Source: Branchiostoma floridae | Taxonomy: Eukaryota > Chordata > Leptocardii > Amphioxiformes > Branchiostomatidae | DNA length: 64,000 nucleotides | Direction: 5' to 3' | NCBI RefSeq assembly: GCF_000003815.2 | Contig: NC_049988.1 | Span: 22,664,827-22,728,826 of the forward strand | Shown here: piece by piece, positions 33,932 through 45,100 of the stretch | Layout of the letters: each line of letters begins with the position of its first letter | Position numbering within the stretch: position 1 is the stretch's first letter | The notes under the pieces: model-generated | Databases searched by the model: none | Told to the model about the DNA's origin: nothing | The model's input: only the letters and a program-made list of their open reading frames with translations | Program-made: the position numbers and the translations under genes

Positions 33932-34478
33932 GTAAGAACGAGATATACATACAACATGACTGCATTATTATGAACTATAGGGGGTAGAGATCATTTCTAT
34001 GGTATGTGTACGACATTGGACAGAAATGTAAGACTTTTCGGGATGACGAAAATGGAGGTGGGGAGGGGGGCATCTTTACCTTCACCGAAACAGGTCGGAA
34101 ACAAAGGGGGAAAAGCTCTTCTACTTCCTATTTATCGTTTCCAAACAAATAATGAACTGGCCAGACCGCTGTCACCATGGTTACTGGAGGTGTATCAAAC
34201 ACCCTGTGGTGTTCGGTTACATGTAGCAAGTATCAGGACAGAGCTCGAGGGGCTGGATTATTAATATGTTAGTGTCTGGCTAACCAGATCTTGTTTAAAA
34301 CGGCTAGTTTACCCGACAAGCGACCGATAAATAGACTCAAGATGACGATGGGGTCGTTTAGGTCATTGGGAGAGTCTATTGTAAAATGGGAGGCGTTTTT
34401 ATGACCGGTGATTGTTATGAGCGGTAGGCAAACACAAACGGCCTTTTAGGTAAAATGTCAAAGCTGTACACTTTGTGA

Positions 34479-35897
34479 TAGCCTGGATTCCATACCCCAA
34501 CCTCAAGATATATCTTTCGTTATGGAACTGCTAAACTTTCTTTCCAACACGAATTAATATAGGGACTTACCCTAAATTTTCGGTCAACTCCGTCGACCTT
34601 GTTCACAGAATGACCCTATCTCCAGCTGTGACGTCAGGAACACGCCACTTTTGCAGGAGGGGGTCATAAGTATCAGAGAGTCTGTGCCGCCCCCCGTCTC
34701 TGTTGAGTGTGGGCCGGTGGGCTCTAATGTACACTGCCTCCTTCACTCCTCGCGCGAAGAAATCCTGTTCCGAGTCTAAGATTTTGACTTTGTCCAACGA
34801 AATGGAATGTCCCGGAGACTCTATATGTAAATGTTGTGCCACCTCAGACGATTTAACAGAGCTAGGACGCCGATGTTCGAGGAACCTCGTTTTCAGTGCA
34901 CGTTCCGTCTCACCAATGTACGTTTCCTTACAAGGGCCTTTGTTAGTTTTCCCTTAACACGTGATGTGTTACACCACCCCACACCTACTTTCTTTGGGAG
35001 TTTTGTCCTTGGGTGCCACTAGGAACTTCTTGAGCGTACGTGTCGGCTTGAAACAGGTCTTAATCCCGTATTTGTTAAAGACCCTCCTAAGGGCTTCCGA
35101 GGTTCCTTTCAAATAGGGCAAAACAACAAGACCTCTATTTGTTTTGGAAGAAGACCGGTTTTGGGTGGTGTTATTTTGGGGTTCTGATCTTGGTGTAGTA
35201 GCCTTCTTAATCGCCCAGTCTGGGTAGCCGCACACTTTCAATGCCTTAATCACGTGGTCTTTCTCTCTTTGTTTATCCCGCTGGTCTGTGATTATAGTCT
35301 CCGCTCTATGGAACAGGGTGCGGATCACCCCTAACTTATGGTCTAGAGGATGGTTCGACTTAAAGTTTAAATATTGATCCGTGTGGGTTTTCTTTCTGTA
35401 AATGTCAATGTGAAGTGTTCCATCTTCTTGGACAACTGTCAGGGTATCAAGAAAAGGGAGGGACTTGTTTTGTTCTGATTCAAATGTGAATTAGATATCT
35501 GGGTCCAAACTATTCTTTGGAATATTTTATATATCTTTCGTGTTGGGGTCTGGCAACATGGCTGTAGAAAGGTTCTCGAAGGCCCGTTGATCAGTGGGAG
35601 GAGAACCTGGGATTGATGACCACTCTCACCACAGGTAGCCAGCTACAACACACCACAGTTGGTCAGCAGGCTATCACAGTAGCGAATCAGCTACGTTATG
35701 GATTCAAAAAGTACAGTTGGGGGTCTTTAACCAATCATGGCAGGGGTGTAATTACCTCCTGCTGATCCTGTGTTGTTCTATTGGTGGGGTTTTTTGCCCA
35801 CTATAAGGTGCAAAATTGAGAAGAGTTCCTATCCCATCCGGCCAGACCCCTGCACGATAGATACTTGAGATCGGGCTGGGGTTTGGTAACCAGGCTA
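34479..35897. mobile_element. Nonautonomous TAGCCTGG-family element, 9-bp TSD
   Basis: The ends are TAGCCTGGATTCCATACCCC and, on the reverse strand, TAGCCTGGTTACCAAACCCC. The flanking 9 bp ACTTTGTGA is perfectly duplicated (34470-34478 and 35898-35906). Read in reverse from its right end, it shares a longer stretch with the left end of the 12 kb element (GGGTCTGG, GGATAGG, CTTCTCAA, TTGCACCT and GTGGGCAAAAA). It lacks the helicase and DUF6589-like genes. Its middle is occupied by a Penelope-like fragment. It lies in the intron of zinc-finger gene 5. Confidence 0.85.
34600..35560 (-). mobile_element. Penelope-like element C-terminal fragment (GIY-YIG)
   Basis: The minus strand reads HIDIYRKKTHTDQYL, NHPLDHKLGVIRTLFHRA, then a Cys/Lys-rich linker, VLPYLKGTSEALRRVFNKYG and TYIGETERALKTRFLEHR. 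The last is the GIY-YIG endonuclease signature of Penelope-like elements. The C-terminus is ARGVKEAVYIRAHRPTLNRD. Two in-frame stops (34969-34971 and 34954-34956) break the GIY-YIG domain, so this copy is dead. The reverse-transcriptase part is missing apart from its end. Confidence 0.85.
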
Positions 35898-36013
35898 ACT
35901 TTGTGACGATGAAATAAATTTGTCTTTTGTTGGAAATACATTGCTTATCATATTATCTTTAATTGATCACTTTCTGTCCCTGTATATTGGTAGCGAACGT
36001 GACTAGTATTATG

Positions 36014-36408
36014 TAAACTCGGCACAAAAAGTTTGGAATATCAACTTTGGCTGATCATACTTCCGTTGTTTCTGCATCAATTTCAATGTGTTACATATCA
36101 ATAGAAAGCGTGTATGATTACGTGAAAAAAGGATAGATTGGACCCTTGACACCCGCACCCGCACCAACAGTATGATACAGTGTTGAACGTAAAAAGGGAA
36201 ATTTGGGCACTTTTTTCGCGACCCACTGACGTAAGCAGCACAGGTGCTCGTTCCACGAATTTATAATCATAAAAGAGTTTGATACCCTGTGAAAGAAAAT
36301 CATACACGCTTTCAAATGATATGTAACACATTGAAATTGAGGCAGAAACAACGGAAATATGATCAGCCAAAGTTGATATTCCAATTTTTTTTTTGTGCCG
36401 AGTTTATA
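36014..36408. mobile_element. Mariner-type MITE with about 105-bp inverted arms
   Basis: The left arm begins AACTCGGCACAAAAAG and includes TGGAATATCAACTTTGGC. The right arm is its reverse complement and ends GCCGAGTT. The element is flanked by TA on both sides, as expected for Tc1/mariner insertion. The unpaired centre of about 180 bp has no coding capacity. It lies in the intron of zinc-finger gene 5. Confidence 0.75.
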
Positions 36409-36588
36409 TTGGAAACATATATATGTATACAAATACACAGAAATTACAAACAGAAAAAAGAAACCAACACCTTGCCCTTAATAGCTTCGTAGGCTAGATC
36501 ATGTAAAGGTAAAACATACTTGTTATCATTCTAGTTTTAATTGGTCTATTTCTTCTTTTCATTTTTTTTTCATTCCATTAGGTTCGAC

Positions 36589-38217
36589 ATGGCAGAGGCA
36601 GGTAATGGGTCTCCTACTGCTGTTCCCCAGAACGTCTGTGATGGGTCTCATACTGCTGTTCCCCAGAACGTCTGTGATGGGTCTCCTACTGGAGATTTAT
36701 GTGACTGGGATGCAGGTGAAACTGAAGAACAGCCAACAGCGACCAGAACCAGTGCGGTCAGTCAACCAGAAGCAAACACTGGTGAGAAACCCTACATGTA
36801 TGGGGAGTGTGGGTACAGGACAACTCACAACCAACATATGAGAACTCATACTGGAGAAAAACGCTACAATTGTGACCAATGTGACTATTCTGCTGCAACA
36901 AAGTTCCACTTGGACAGACATCTAGCCAAGCACACTGGTCAGAAACCCTACATGTGCAGGGAGTGTGGGTACAGGACAACTCAGAAGTCTCATTTATCCC
37001 GACACATGAAAACGCACAAAGGTGAAAAACCCTACAAGTGTGACCAGTGTGACTATTCTGCAACAAAGAAATGTCATTTGGACCAACATCTAGCCCAACA
37101 CACTGGTGACAAACCCTACATGTGTGGGGAGTGTGGATACAGGGCAGCTCAGAAATCTACCTTATCCAAACATATGAGAACTCATACAGGGGAAAAACCC
37201 TACAAGTGTGACCAGTGTGACTATTCTGCTTCACGAAAAGACAGTTTGGACCAGCATCTGGCCAAACACACTGGTGATAAACCCTACATATGTGGAGAGT
37301 GTGGCTACAGGACTGTTCGTAAGTCTGACTTATCCCAACATATGAGAACTCATACTGGTGATAAACCCTACAAGTGTGACCAGTGTGACTATTCTGCTGC
37401 ACATAAGTCCACCTTGAAACAACATCTAGCCTTGCACACTGGTCAAAAGCCCTACATGTGTGGGGAGTGCGGGTATAGTACAGTGCAAAAGTCTCATTTA
37501 TCCCGACATATGAGAACCCATACCGATGAAAAACCCTATAGATGTGACCAGTGTGACTATTCTGCAGCAGAACAATACACTTTGGACCGACATCTAGCCA
37601 AACATACTGGTGATAAGCCCTACATGTGTGGGGAGTGTGGGTACAGGGCAGCTCAGAAATGTACCTTATCCAAACATATGAGAACTCATACTGGGGACAA
37701 ACCCTACAAGTGTGACCAGTGTGATTATTCTGCTGCACACAAAAATAGTTTGGTCCAACATGTGGCCAAACACACTGGGGTCAAACCCTACAAGTGTGAC
37801 CAGTGTGACGATTCTGCTGCACATAAGTCCACCTTGAAAGAACATCTAGCCTTGCACACTGGTCAAAAGCCTACCGGTGACAAACCCTACAAGTGTGGGG
37901 AGTGTGGGTACAGGACAGCTAAGAAGTCTTCATTCACCGATCATATGAGAACTCACACTGGTGAAAAACCCTACAAGTGTGACCAGTGTGACTATTCTGC
38001 TGCACACAAAAATAGTTTGGTCCAACATGTGGCCAAACACACTGGAGTCAAACCCTACAAGTGTGACCAGTGTGACTATTCTGCTGCACTTAAGTCCACC
38101 TTGAAGCAACATCTAGCCAAACATACTGGTGATAAGCCCTACATGTGTGGGGAGTGTGAGTACAGGGCAACTCAGAAGTCTCACTTAGCGAAACATATGA
38201 GAACTCATACTGGGTAA
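36589..38217 (+). CDS. C2H2 zinc-finger protein, gene 5 (16-17 fingers)
   Basis: The product is 542 aa from the family ATG after the acceptor at 36581. The leader carries a 33-bp tandem duplication, so VPQNVCDGS appears twice. The first finger is defective (first Cys replaced by Tyr, helix shortened). Sixteen further fingers keep their ligands and mostly alternate the two family types. Two places have consecutive CDQCDYSA-type fingers, and one linker is doubled (TGQKPTGDKP), both signs of unequal recombination. The frame ends at TG-stop where paralogues continue TGEKP. At 38221-38297 one more degenerate finger follows (CDQCDYSTAHKF, histidine lost), so the C-terminus is slightly truncated. 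Confidence 0.9.
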   Translation: MAEAGNGSPTAVPQNVCDGSHTAVPQNVCDGSPTGDLCDWDAGETEEQPTATRTSAVSQPEANTGEKPYMYGECGYRTTHNQHMRTHTGEKRYNCDQCDYSAATKFHLDRHLAKHTGQKPYMCRECGYRTTQKSHLSRHMKTHKGEKPYKCDQCDYSATKKCHLDQHLAQHTGDKPYMCGECGYRAAQKSTLSKHMRTHTGEKPYKCDQCDYSASRKDSLDQHLAKHTGDKPYICGECGYRTVRKSDLSQHMRTHTGDKPYKCDQCDYSAAHKSTLKQHLALHTGQKPYMCGECGYSTVQKSHLSRHMRTHTDEKPYRCDQCDYSAAEQYTLDRHLAKHTGDKPYMCGECGYRAAQKCTLSKHMRTHTGDKPYKCDQCDYSAAHKNSLVQHVAKHTGVKPYKCDQCDDSAAHKSTLKEHLALHTGQKPTGDKPYKCGECGYRTAKKSSFTDHMRTHTGEKPYKCDQCDYSAAHKNSLVQHVAKHTGVKPYKCDQCDYSAALKSTLKQHLAKHTGDKPYMCGECEYRATQKSHLAKHMRTHTG

Positions 38218-38555
38218 ATAATAACTACAAGTGTGACCAGTGTGACTATTCTACTGCACATAAATTCACCATGAACGAATATTTAGCCAAACACACCTTA
38301 TTCATTGACGTATTGACCAGGGGAACCTGTTCATGGATCGGATAGTATAGAAAATATTATCATCATAATAGAAAATTATCTATAAACCAAAAACTTAGAT
38401 ATAAGATCAGCAATATGTAAACTTATAGTAAGCGCACATACATTAGAAGTAGCATAAGGTAGATGCAACCATTCACCAGAGAAAATGTAACTTGAACGTT
38501 CATCTGTGTTGGTAGAAGTCATTCTTGACATAGCTTAACTGTAATATCGAACAAA

Positions 38556-38825
38556 AAATTGGACTCACCCAAATTGGACAAAATTAAAATCTTGGATGGA
38601 CATAAAGCCAGACTTTTTCGCTTGAGGGATCAAAGAAGAGCATTACAACTACCATTCCTGAACAGAGACGGTGGGCACCATGTGCTTTATGCAACTTATG
38701 CTCCACGGCTCAATGAGTCACGTGTTCTATCTGCATAAAGTGACGTCACGGCAGCAGTGGATTGTTAATTCCTTGACAAAGACTGGTGCTATTCAGTCGA
38801 AAATTTGGGTGAGTCCAAATTTTGT
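38556..38825 (+). mobile_element. Penelope-like 3' fragment with short inverted ends
   Basis: Around 38620-38760 a broken frame reads LQLPFLNRDGGHHVLYATYA, matching the C-terminus of Penelope-like proteins (compare PTLNRDGGRHRLSDTYD in the fragment at 34600). TTGGACTCACCCAAATT near 38561 is inverted at AATTTGGGTGAGTCCAA near 38804. A CAGTCGAAAATTT segment resembles a decayed hammerhead-like terminus of these elements. Confidence 0.5.
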
Positions 38826-39016
38826 GTTGGATATTACTGGACCAGTCAAGAAGAGAGAATATGTAAATTTGTTACAGGGAATGCAATGGGAGATGAAATA
38901 CACTTCGGAAATACACTGTCATTGTTCACAATAAAGCACCGGAAGATACAAAGTTTGAAACTATTTACTCTAGTTAGCAAAATGTTCGCCAGCTTAAGTG
39001 CCCAGTGATATGTACC

Positions 39017-39224
39017 CTCCAAGCAGAGGTTAGGCTCCGGCTGTTTTGTAACGTTATTTTAGTCGTTTTTATCGGGCTTCTATTTGANNNNNNNNNNNNN
39101 NNNNNNNNNNNNNNNNNNNNNNNNNNNNNNNNNNNNNNNNNNNNNNNNNNNNNNNNNNNNNNNNNNNNNNNNNNNNNNNNNNNNNNNCGTTAAAAAACAG
39201 CCGTAGCCTAACCTCTGCTTGGAG
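39017..39224. mobile_element. Foldback element 1 (CTCCAAGCAGA family), with gap
   Basis: CTCCAAGCAGAGGTTAGGCT at 39017 is inverted at 39205-39224, and complementarity continues through CGGCTGTTTT and AACG. The 100-N gap (39088-39187) sits in the middle, so the palindrome probably caused the assembly break. Related copies are at 42571-42767 and 46120-46484. Confidence 0.8.
39088..39187. other. Assembly gap (100 N)
   Basis: One hundred unknown bases, a conventional placeholder length, lie inside the inverted repeat at 39017-39224. Confidence 1.
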
Positions 39225-40164
39225 AGTAAGTGATATGCACCAAGAAAGCTGAAGACCCGTATGGTGAGCTACAAGTTTTCTGTGTCATGTAAAAATGTAG
39301 ACTTTGACCGTGATGTTTGAACTCAGGTTGTTTAAGAACAGTGACACAAGTGTGTATTGCCAAGTCCTTATGAGTTACATTGATACAATTCCTTTGGTTT
39401 GCAGTAAAAAGAATTGTACATGTGTATTTCACATTTATTTCTACTGAAAAGTCTGGTAATCGTACCGAAAAGACGACCTTTTTTCGACCGCAAATTTTAC
39501 CTAAATCCAAAAAAAAAACTTTAGATATGGAACTCAAACGGACTTCAATACACGCACTTCTGTGACCGCTCGCTAGAGGGCAGGCATACTTGGCGTACGT
39601 GCGATTTTCGTTGTACGGTTTCCAGTGACGTCATGGTAGAATCGATCTTTGACCCTTGTCGATTTACTACAACCTTTTCGTCCACGTAACGAATAAATCT
39701 ATTCTGCGAGCGGTGGTTGGGTCGCGGAGATATAGTAGAGTTCAGGTTTTTAGGGGAGCGACCCATTTTGCTTGCAGAATAGTGTGTAACACATTCGCTA
39801 CTGTACTATATTTGCCCCTTGCCGTAACCCTTGCCTTAGAATATTTGCAATTATGAATGAATGAATGAATGAATGAAAAAATTTAAGAATAAATTAATGA
39901 AGATCTTTATTGCACAACTACAGGTCAGAACAGAACATGTTGAACAGATAAAGTTTACCAGATGTAAAATATCATTGGATACATTCAACTTCTCACTTTT
40001 CAGTTGTAGTAAAGATAAAAGAACGGATCAGATTTTACGATGGACCGTTTGTCCAGTTGCATTAGGATGTATCTGTATCTGTATCTATATAGCCGGTATA
40101 ACCGCCCTTCGGCGTAACACACCAGCTTCGCAGGCACGCGGTGCAGCAGCAGCTGGTTATATTA

Positions 40165-40460
40165 CACCGAACGATCCGTCACACCAAACTTTTGCATATC
40201 TATCTTTAAAACTACCCAGAGAAGATGCCCCTACTGTGCTTGGTAATAACAAGTTCCACTCTAAGATAGTTCTGGGAAAATACGAATTTTTGAACACATC
40301 AATCCTAGGTTGGTAACTCTTGTATTTGAAGTCATTGCTGTTTCTTGTTCGTTTTTGAGCTGGTATTAGATACTTATCATTCGGTACGTCCACCAGTTTA
40401 TTGGTCATTTTGTACATCATGCAAAGTCTGGACCTGTAAAGCTTTAAAAAACTTGTAAAG
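40165..40460 (-). mobile_element. LINE C-terminal fragment
   Basis: The minus strand reads YRSRLCMMYKMTNKLVDV, PAQKRTRNSNDFKYKSYQ, VFKNSYFPRTILEWNLL and STVGASSLGSFKDRYAKV. This matches the C-terminal end of CR1/L2-group reverse transcriptases such as the one at 29600-29850. It has no catalytic domain. Confidence 0.75.
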
Positions 40461-40530
40461 ATGTGCTGTAAAGCTTGGTTCCCACGTGCGTATATATGTA
40501 AAGTCCGTATGAGTTCCGTATGGAATTTGT

Positions 40531-40750
40531 AGTCTCTACCAGGGTCCACAAGGCGCTGGAAGAATGGTAGAAATTAGACAAATATAGACACATAACATGC
40601 CAGAAGAATTAGCTATCCGTACCGTGGAGTGCTAGTATAGTAGCAGGATCTACTAGTTTGCGACCAGTTATCTCCGCTAGCATGTTATCTGGCTATATTT
40701 TTGTCCAATTTCTAATTTTTCCAGCGCCTTGTGGAGCCTGACAGAGGCTG
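40531..40750. mobile_element. Foldback element, family 2, copy 1
   Basis: AGTCTCTACCAGGGTCCACA and AAGGCGCTGGAAGAAT at the left are inverted at the right (TTCCAGCGCCTTGTGGA). The arms extend through GAAATTAGACAAA and ACATGCCAG. There is no coding capacity. Confidence 0.75.
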
Positions 40751-40768
40751 ACTTCCATACGGACCTCA

Positions 40769-40803
40769 AACGGACTTAAATATATACGTATATATTCAAG
40801 TCC
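40769..40803. repeat. Short palindrome CGGACTTAAATATA..
   Basis: CGGACTTAAATATATACG and its near-complement CGTATATATTCAAGTCCG meet head to head between two foldback elements. Confidence 0.7.
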
Positions 40804-40824
40804 GTATGATGCGCACACGGGAGT

Positions 40825-41030
40825 ATTTGCCTCCACTAGGCTCCACAGGTCGTTGTAAAAATAATAGAAATTGGACAAACGTAAACAGGTAACATGTCAG
40901 ACAAGTTAGCTGGGTCGCTAAGCATACTTCTCGGTCAGCTAGCTCATCTGGCATGTTATGTATCTATATTAAATTTTGTCCAATTTGTACTATTTTTCCC
41001 GCGACCCGTGGAGCCTAGTAGAGACTAAGA
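40825..41030. mobile_element. Foldback element, family 2, copy 2
   Basis: CTAGGCTCCACAGGTCG and AGAAATTGGACAAA at the left are matched in inverse order at the right, ending GTGGAGCCTAGTAGAGACTA. It is the same family as 40531-40750 and 45025-45256. Confidence 0.75.
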
Positions 41031-41185
41031 GCGTCATACGCACCTCACACGGACTTGAATATATATGCATGTGTGACCCCACGTCAAGGGTTACATCGTC
41101 GACCCACAGCCGTTTTATTGACTTACATGTAAAAAAGCGTGACATATAAGGCCGAAAACTACACATAAGCCACAATTGTTCTCGC

Positions 41186-41570
41186 CCGAGGGCTAATTGG
41201 AAGTGCTTGTGACACGAAGAGGAATGACAAATAACGGAGAACAATGTACAGCATAGCATGTGACTACTCTAGTCTAAATATTGACTCTAGATTCTAACTT
41301 GTTGAGTTCGACTCATTTTTTCTGAGACAGTGGAAGACTAAGGATCCAGCTTTATTTGTATTGTGTGGTTTCTGTGCTGTTATTAGGAGGAAAAAAAGAA
41401 CAAATAACGGAGAACAATGTATAACATAGCATGTTACTGCTCTAGTCTAAATATTGACTCTGGATTCTAAGTTGTCTCATTTTTTTCTGAGACAGTGGAA
41501 AACGAAGCTTCCAGCTTAATTTGCAATGTGCTATCATTAGCTAGAAGCGAAAAAGAAGACAAACTTTCAC
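41186..41570. repeat. 173-bp tandem duplication with inverted relative at 43.3 kb
   Basis: CAAATAACGGAGAACAATGT starts at 41228 and 41401, and about 150 bp after each is similar (GTCTAAATATTGACTCT, TCTGAGACAGTGGAA). The segment 41186-41345 is also present inverted at 43232-43402. The direct pair lies before, and the inverted relative after, the first ABCG exon. Confidence 0.8.
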
Positions 41571-42198
41571 CTCATTACGCAAGTTACGCAACAAGACAAT
41601 GACTTAACTTACGCAACAGAAAATCTATTGACTCAACTGAAAGTTGGACTTCGATCCGTTACCTAACTGACGCCACGGCAAATATTGTAGTAGCCTCGTA
41701 AACAGGTCCCGAAAGGGGCATCTTAAATTGTGAATACTTTTCTTATTTGTGTTTAGGCTTCTGAATTCTGTGTTTTGACGACGTGTCTGCAATTGTTGTA
41801 GAAAAGACAGCAAACTCTGGTCGGGCAACTACCTCTAGTCACAAGCCACATTATAACAGCTCTGTCCATTTTTACATTACAGTAGTTTAACCCCACCCGA
41901 TCCTCAGTAACCACCTGTCCTCACAAACCATATTCCTTAGTCCCTTAAGTGCTGAATCGAGGTTTGGCTAGGAAGCACCATAACAACACACAGTATCTGT
42001 ATATATATATAACCAGTATAACCACCCTCTGGTGTAGCCCATATATCAGTATATTCCTGTATTTGAAAAAGAAAACGGCGATATAGAGTGGCTGCAGTGA
42101 AGTCTGCTGTCGAGGTTTAAGTCTGTAGCGGGTCAAACTTTGTGAACTGTACAGTTCACTTTAGGACTGCGTGCCTCGTGAGTTGGAACTAAGAAGCC

Positions 42199-45100
42199 AT
42201 GGAAGACCCTACGGAACGGACCGCTCTCCTGTCGGGAAGCCCCAAACCGGCGGCCAACGGCTCGCTGTCGCCGGTGCGGAACGGCTCCCCCGCCCGCCCG
42301 GTAGGCAGAGGCTCCCCGGTACCCGTGGCCGTGGGCGATCGGGACCGGATCACGCTGCGGTGGGCGGACATCCACGTGAGCGCGCCCGGGAGGGGTGGCG
42401 GGTGCTGCCGCCGGGAAAAGCCGGGAGACTCGGAGCCCATCCACATCCTCAGGGGAGGTGCGTACGGACTTGTCCTCTTCTTTACGGACTTATCCTTTCC
42501 TTTCTTTCTACAATTGTCATTAGTTGATTAACGAACTATCCACATTCTCAGGGTAGGTGCGTACGCTAGTCTCCAAGCAGATCCTACAGTAGCATAAGAT
42601 AGCTGGCTACGAGTATATTGCTAGTTTGTATGCGAACGGTGCCTGTTTGACTCCTTTTGGCTAGCCAAGGCCCCTAGAGACGCCGGTGAAGGAGGCTAAC
42701 CTATGGCCGGCTATACTCCTTGGCCAGCTTTGATACTATATTATGGCACCGTAGGATCTGCTTGGAGATTAGCGTACGTACGTCATTCGTTTACAAATAT
42801 AGAAATAGCTTAACCAACAGGCGGAGTCCCACGCAAGTGAGAGCATAATTTTGTTCAAAGAACTCTATTAGAAAGTTTTTAAAAATGCCCATTTGTGCAC
42901 TTTATGTAATTCATGACGTAGCTAGAATGGACCTTGACGTCATGTACACACCTGCCAGTCACCTGACCGTGATCTCAGGTGTATGCTTTAGATCACTAAG
43001 TTACCTAATAATGACTGAACTGAAGTTACCTGTGTACGAAAGAACTTCTAAATATTGCATGTCAAACATGTTGGAAGACAAAAAATCTTAATGTTTCTTC
43101 TACAATCACGTAAGAAAGGGGCTCTTACAAATAAAAGTGGCTACTAAATTCACGTTAATTTCTCCGCGTTTTAAGATATTTCAAATGAAAGCTATTTTCC
43201 TTCTAACATCACAAACCCAACACATAACAGAAACGGAGAGATCCTTCGTCTTCCACTGTCTCCGAAAATGAAGTGGAACCCAATAAGTTAGAATGTAGAA
43301 AACTTAGCTCTTAGACTAGAGTAAACACATGCTACATTGTTCTACACTATTTGTCCGGCGCTCTTCATGTCACCAGCAATTAGCCATCGGGCAAAAGTTT
43401 CCAATAAACTTAAACTTAAACGTCACTCATAACTTTTGGTGTGCCAGAAAATCTAACAGCTTCATGAGCTAATTCTATATTTACGATAAATTCTCGCCAT
43501 GAAATAGAATTGATTTAAATTTTCGCCATGTGACCTTGTGAGAAATCGAACGAGTGGGAAGGGCAAGGGCTTGCCAGTTCGACGTACGGTCATTGCGCAG
43601 GCGCAGTAGCATTTGTTACACGTTTGCAGTTATTAAATTGAGCCGAAGTGTCCACAATTGATCACAATAAAGAAAAGAAATTGTATTTCATTTTGGATGC
43701 CTGTGCTAGGGCCCCTTTTATCGTATCGGGATGTGCCCTTTGCCTAGCGATATATACAAAGTACATTGCTACGTCGTTGTGCTGCGGGAAAAAGCAAACA
43801 ACCAAATCTGCCTTGTTGTAGTCTGGAGCACCAAACTACTTCAGCACATAATGAACTGGTAGATAAACAATTGAAAGCAAGAAACACAACAAAAATATTT
43901 ATTTGCTTATTTATTTAGTTTTACCACATCTGTGAAAAGATTGACAGACATAACAGGTGACTTTCACCTTTTCAAGATGTCAACCCGAAGACCAGACTGT
44001 AAGATAAAATATAAGACAAAAGACAAAGATATATAAGACATAAGAAAAAATCGTTCTAGATAATATGAAGACCTCACACAATGATTTAAACTAAGTAACG
44101 TTACCTTGTATCTCGTCTGAATTCGTTCTGTTTGTGGTCTATGAATTGATATGCTGATTTGTGTTGTTTTGAATCACTTTTGATATGTTATTCTGATATG
44201 TTCTGATATGTTTTGGATCTCAAAGCTCTCTATTTGTACAAATGTGGAGCTATTCTGATACTATTTTGTGGCCTATCTTGTGATCAGAAATGTACGTTTC
44301 TTGACCTATGCCTATTCTGGTACTGACATTATCCAGTTTTGTGTCTGTTTTACTGAGCGGAACTGTACTTTTCTTGACCTATTCTGGTACTAACATTGTC
44401 CTGTTTTGTTTCTTTCATTGAGCGGGACTGTGCTTTTCTTCACCTATTCTGATACTGACATTGCCCTACTTAGCGAGAGGAACTGTGCTATTTTGGACCT
44501 ATTGTGATACTGACATTGTCCTGTTTTGTGTGTGTTTCAGTGAGCGGGACTGTAGAGCCGGGAACGCTGCTTGCCATCATGGGAGCCAGGTAAGGACTCT
44601 AGAATTATCTTTAAATCAAACCCGGAAGTTCAGCTGCAGTACCGTAACAAGCCGCTAGGAGGCCCAAAATCTAATCGTTTCTAGGTCTCACCAAGACACA
44701 GAATATCAATACAATTCATCCAAGTGTTCTGGAGTTATGCTGGTCTTCTACACACAAACAAATAAACACACACGTATACACGCAAAGGCTACCCACAACA
44801 TAACCCTCTTGGCAAAGGTAATCGAGTTAGAATTTCCCTACACCATATGGAGCACGCTATTGCGACAGTGTCTATCTTCGTATCTATACATAGCCCTTGG
44901 TTAGGGGTGGCTACCGGTACAGAAAATTCTGGTCCAGGTGCAGTTCACGTCCAAATAATAAGGTCATTCGGTTTCTTACCAGTACATCGTACCCCTGTAC
45001 CCACCCCTACCCATGGGCCACTACAGTAGCCTCTACCAGGCTCCACATTTCGCGGGGAAAGAGTAGACATTGGCCAAATAAGACAACAAAAAACACGCCA

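Larger units (their letters stand above)
38826..42198. other. Repeat-rich interval, no host gene seen
   Basis: Apart from the listed foldback elements, LINE fragment, tandem duplication, simple repeat (TGAA at 39855-39880) and assembly gap, I see no supportable gene between zinc-finger gene 5 and the first exon of the ABCG gene. Confidence 0.5.

Noticed and set aside
42133-42527. Overlapping open frames on both strands over ABCG exon 1
   Set aside because: GC-rich exon 1 opens other frames. Only the frame starting at 42199 joins exon 2 to build a Walker A motif.
41186-43402. A single large transposon bounded by the inverted pair and carrying ABCG exon 1
   Set aside because: The pair is imperfect and one side is tandemly duplicated. 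No target duplication is visible, and exon 1 belongs to the host transporter.
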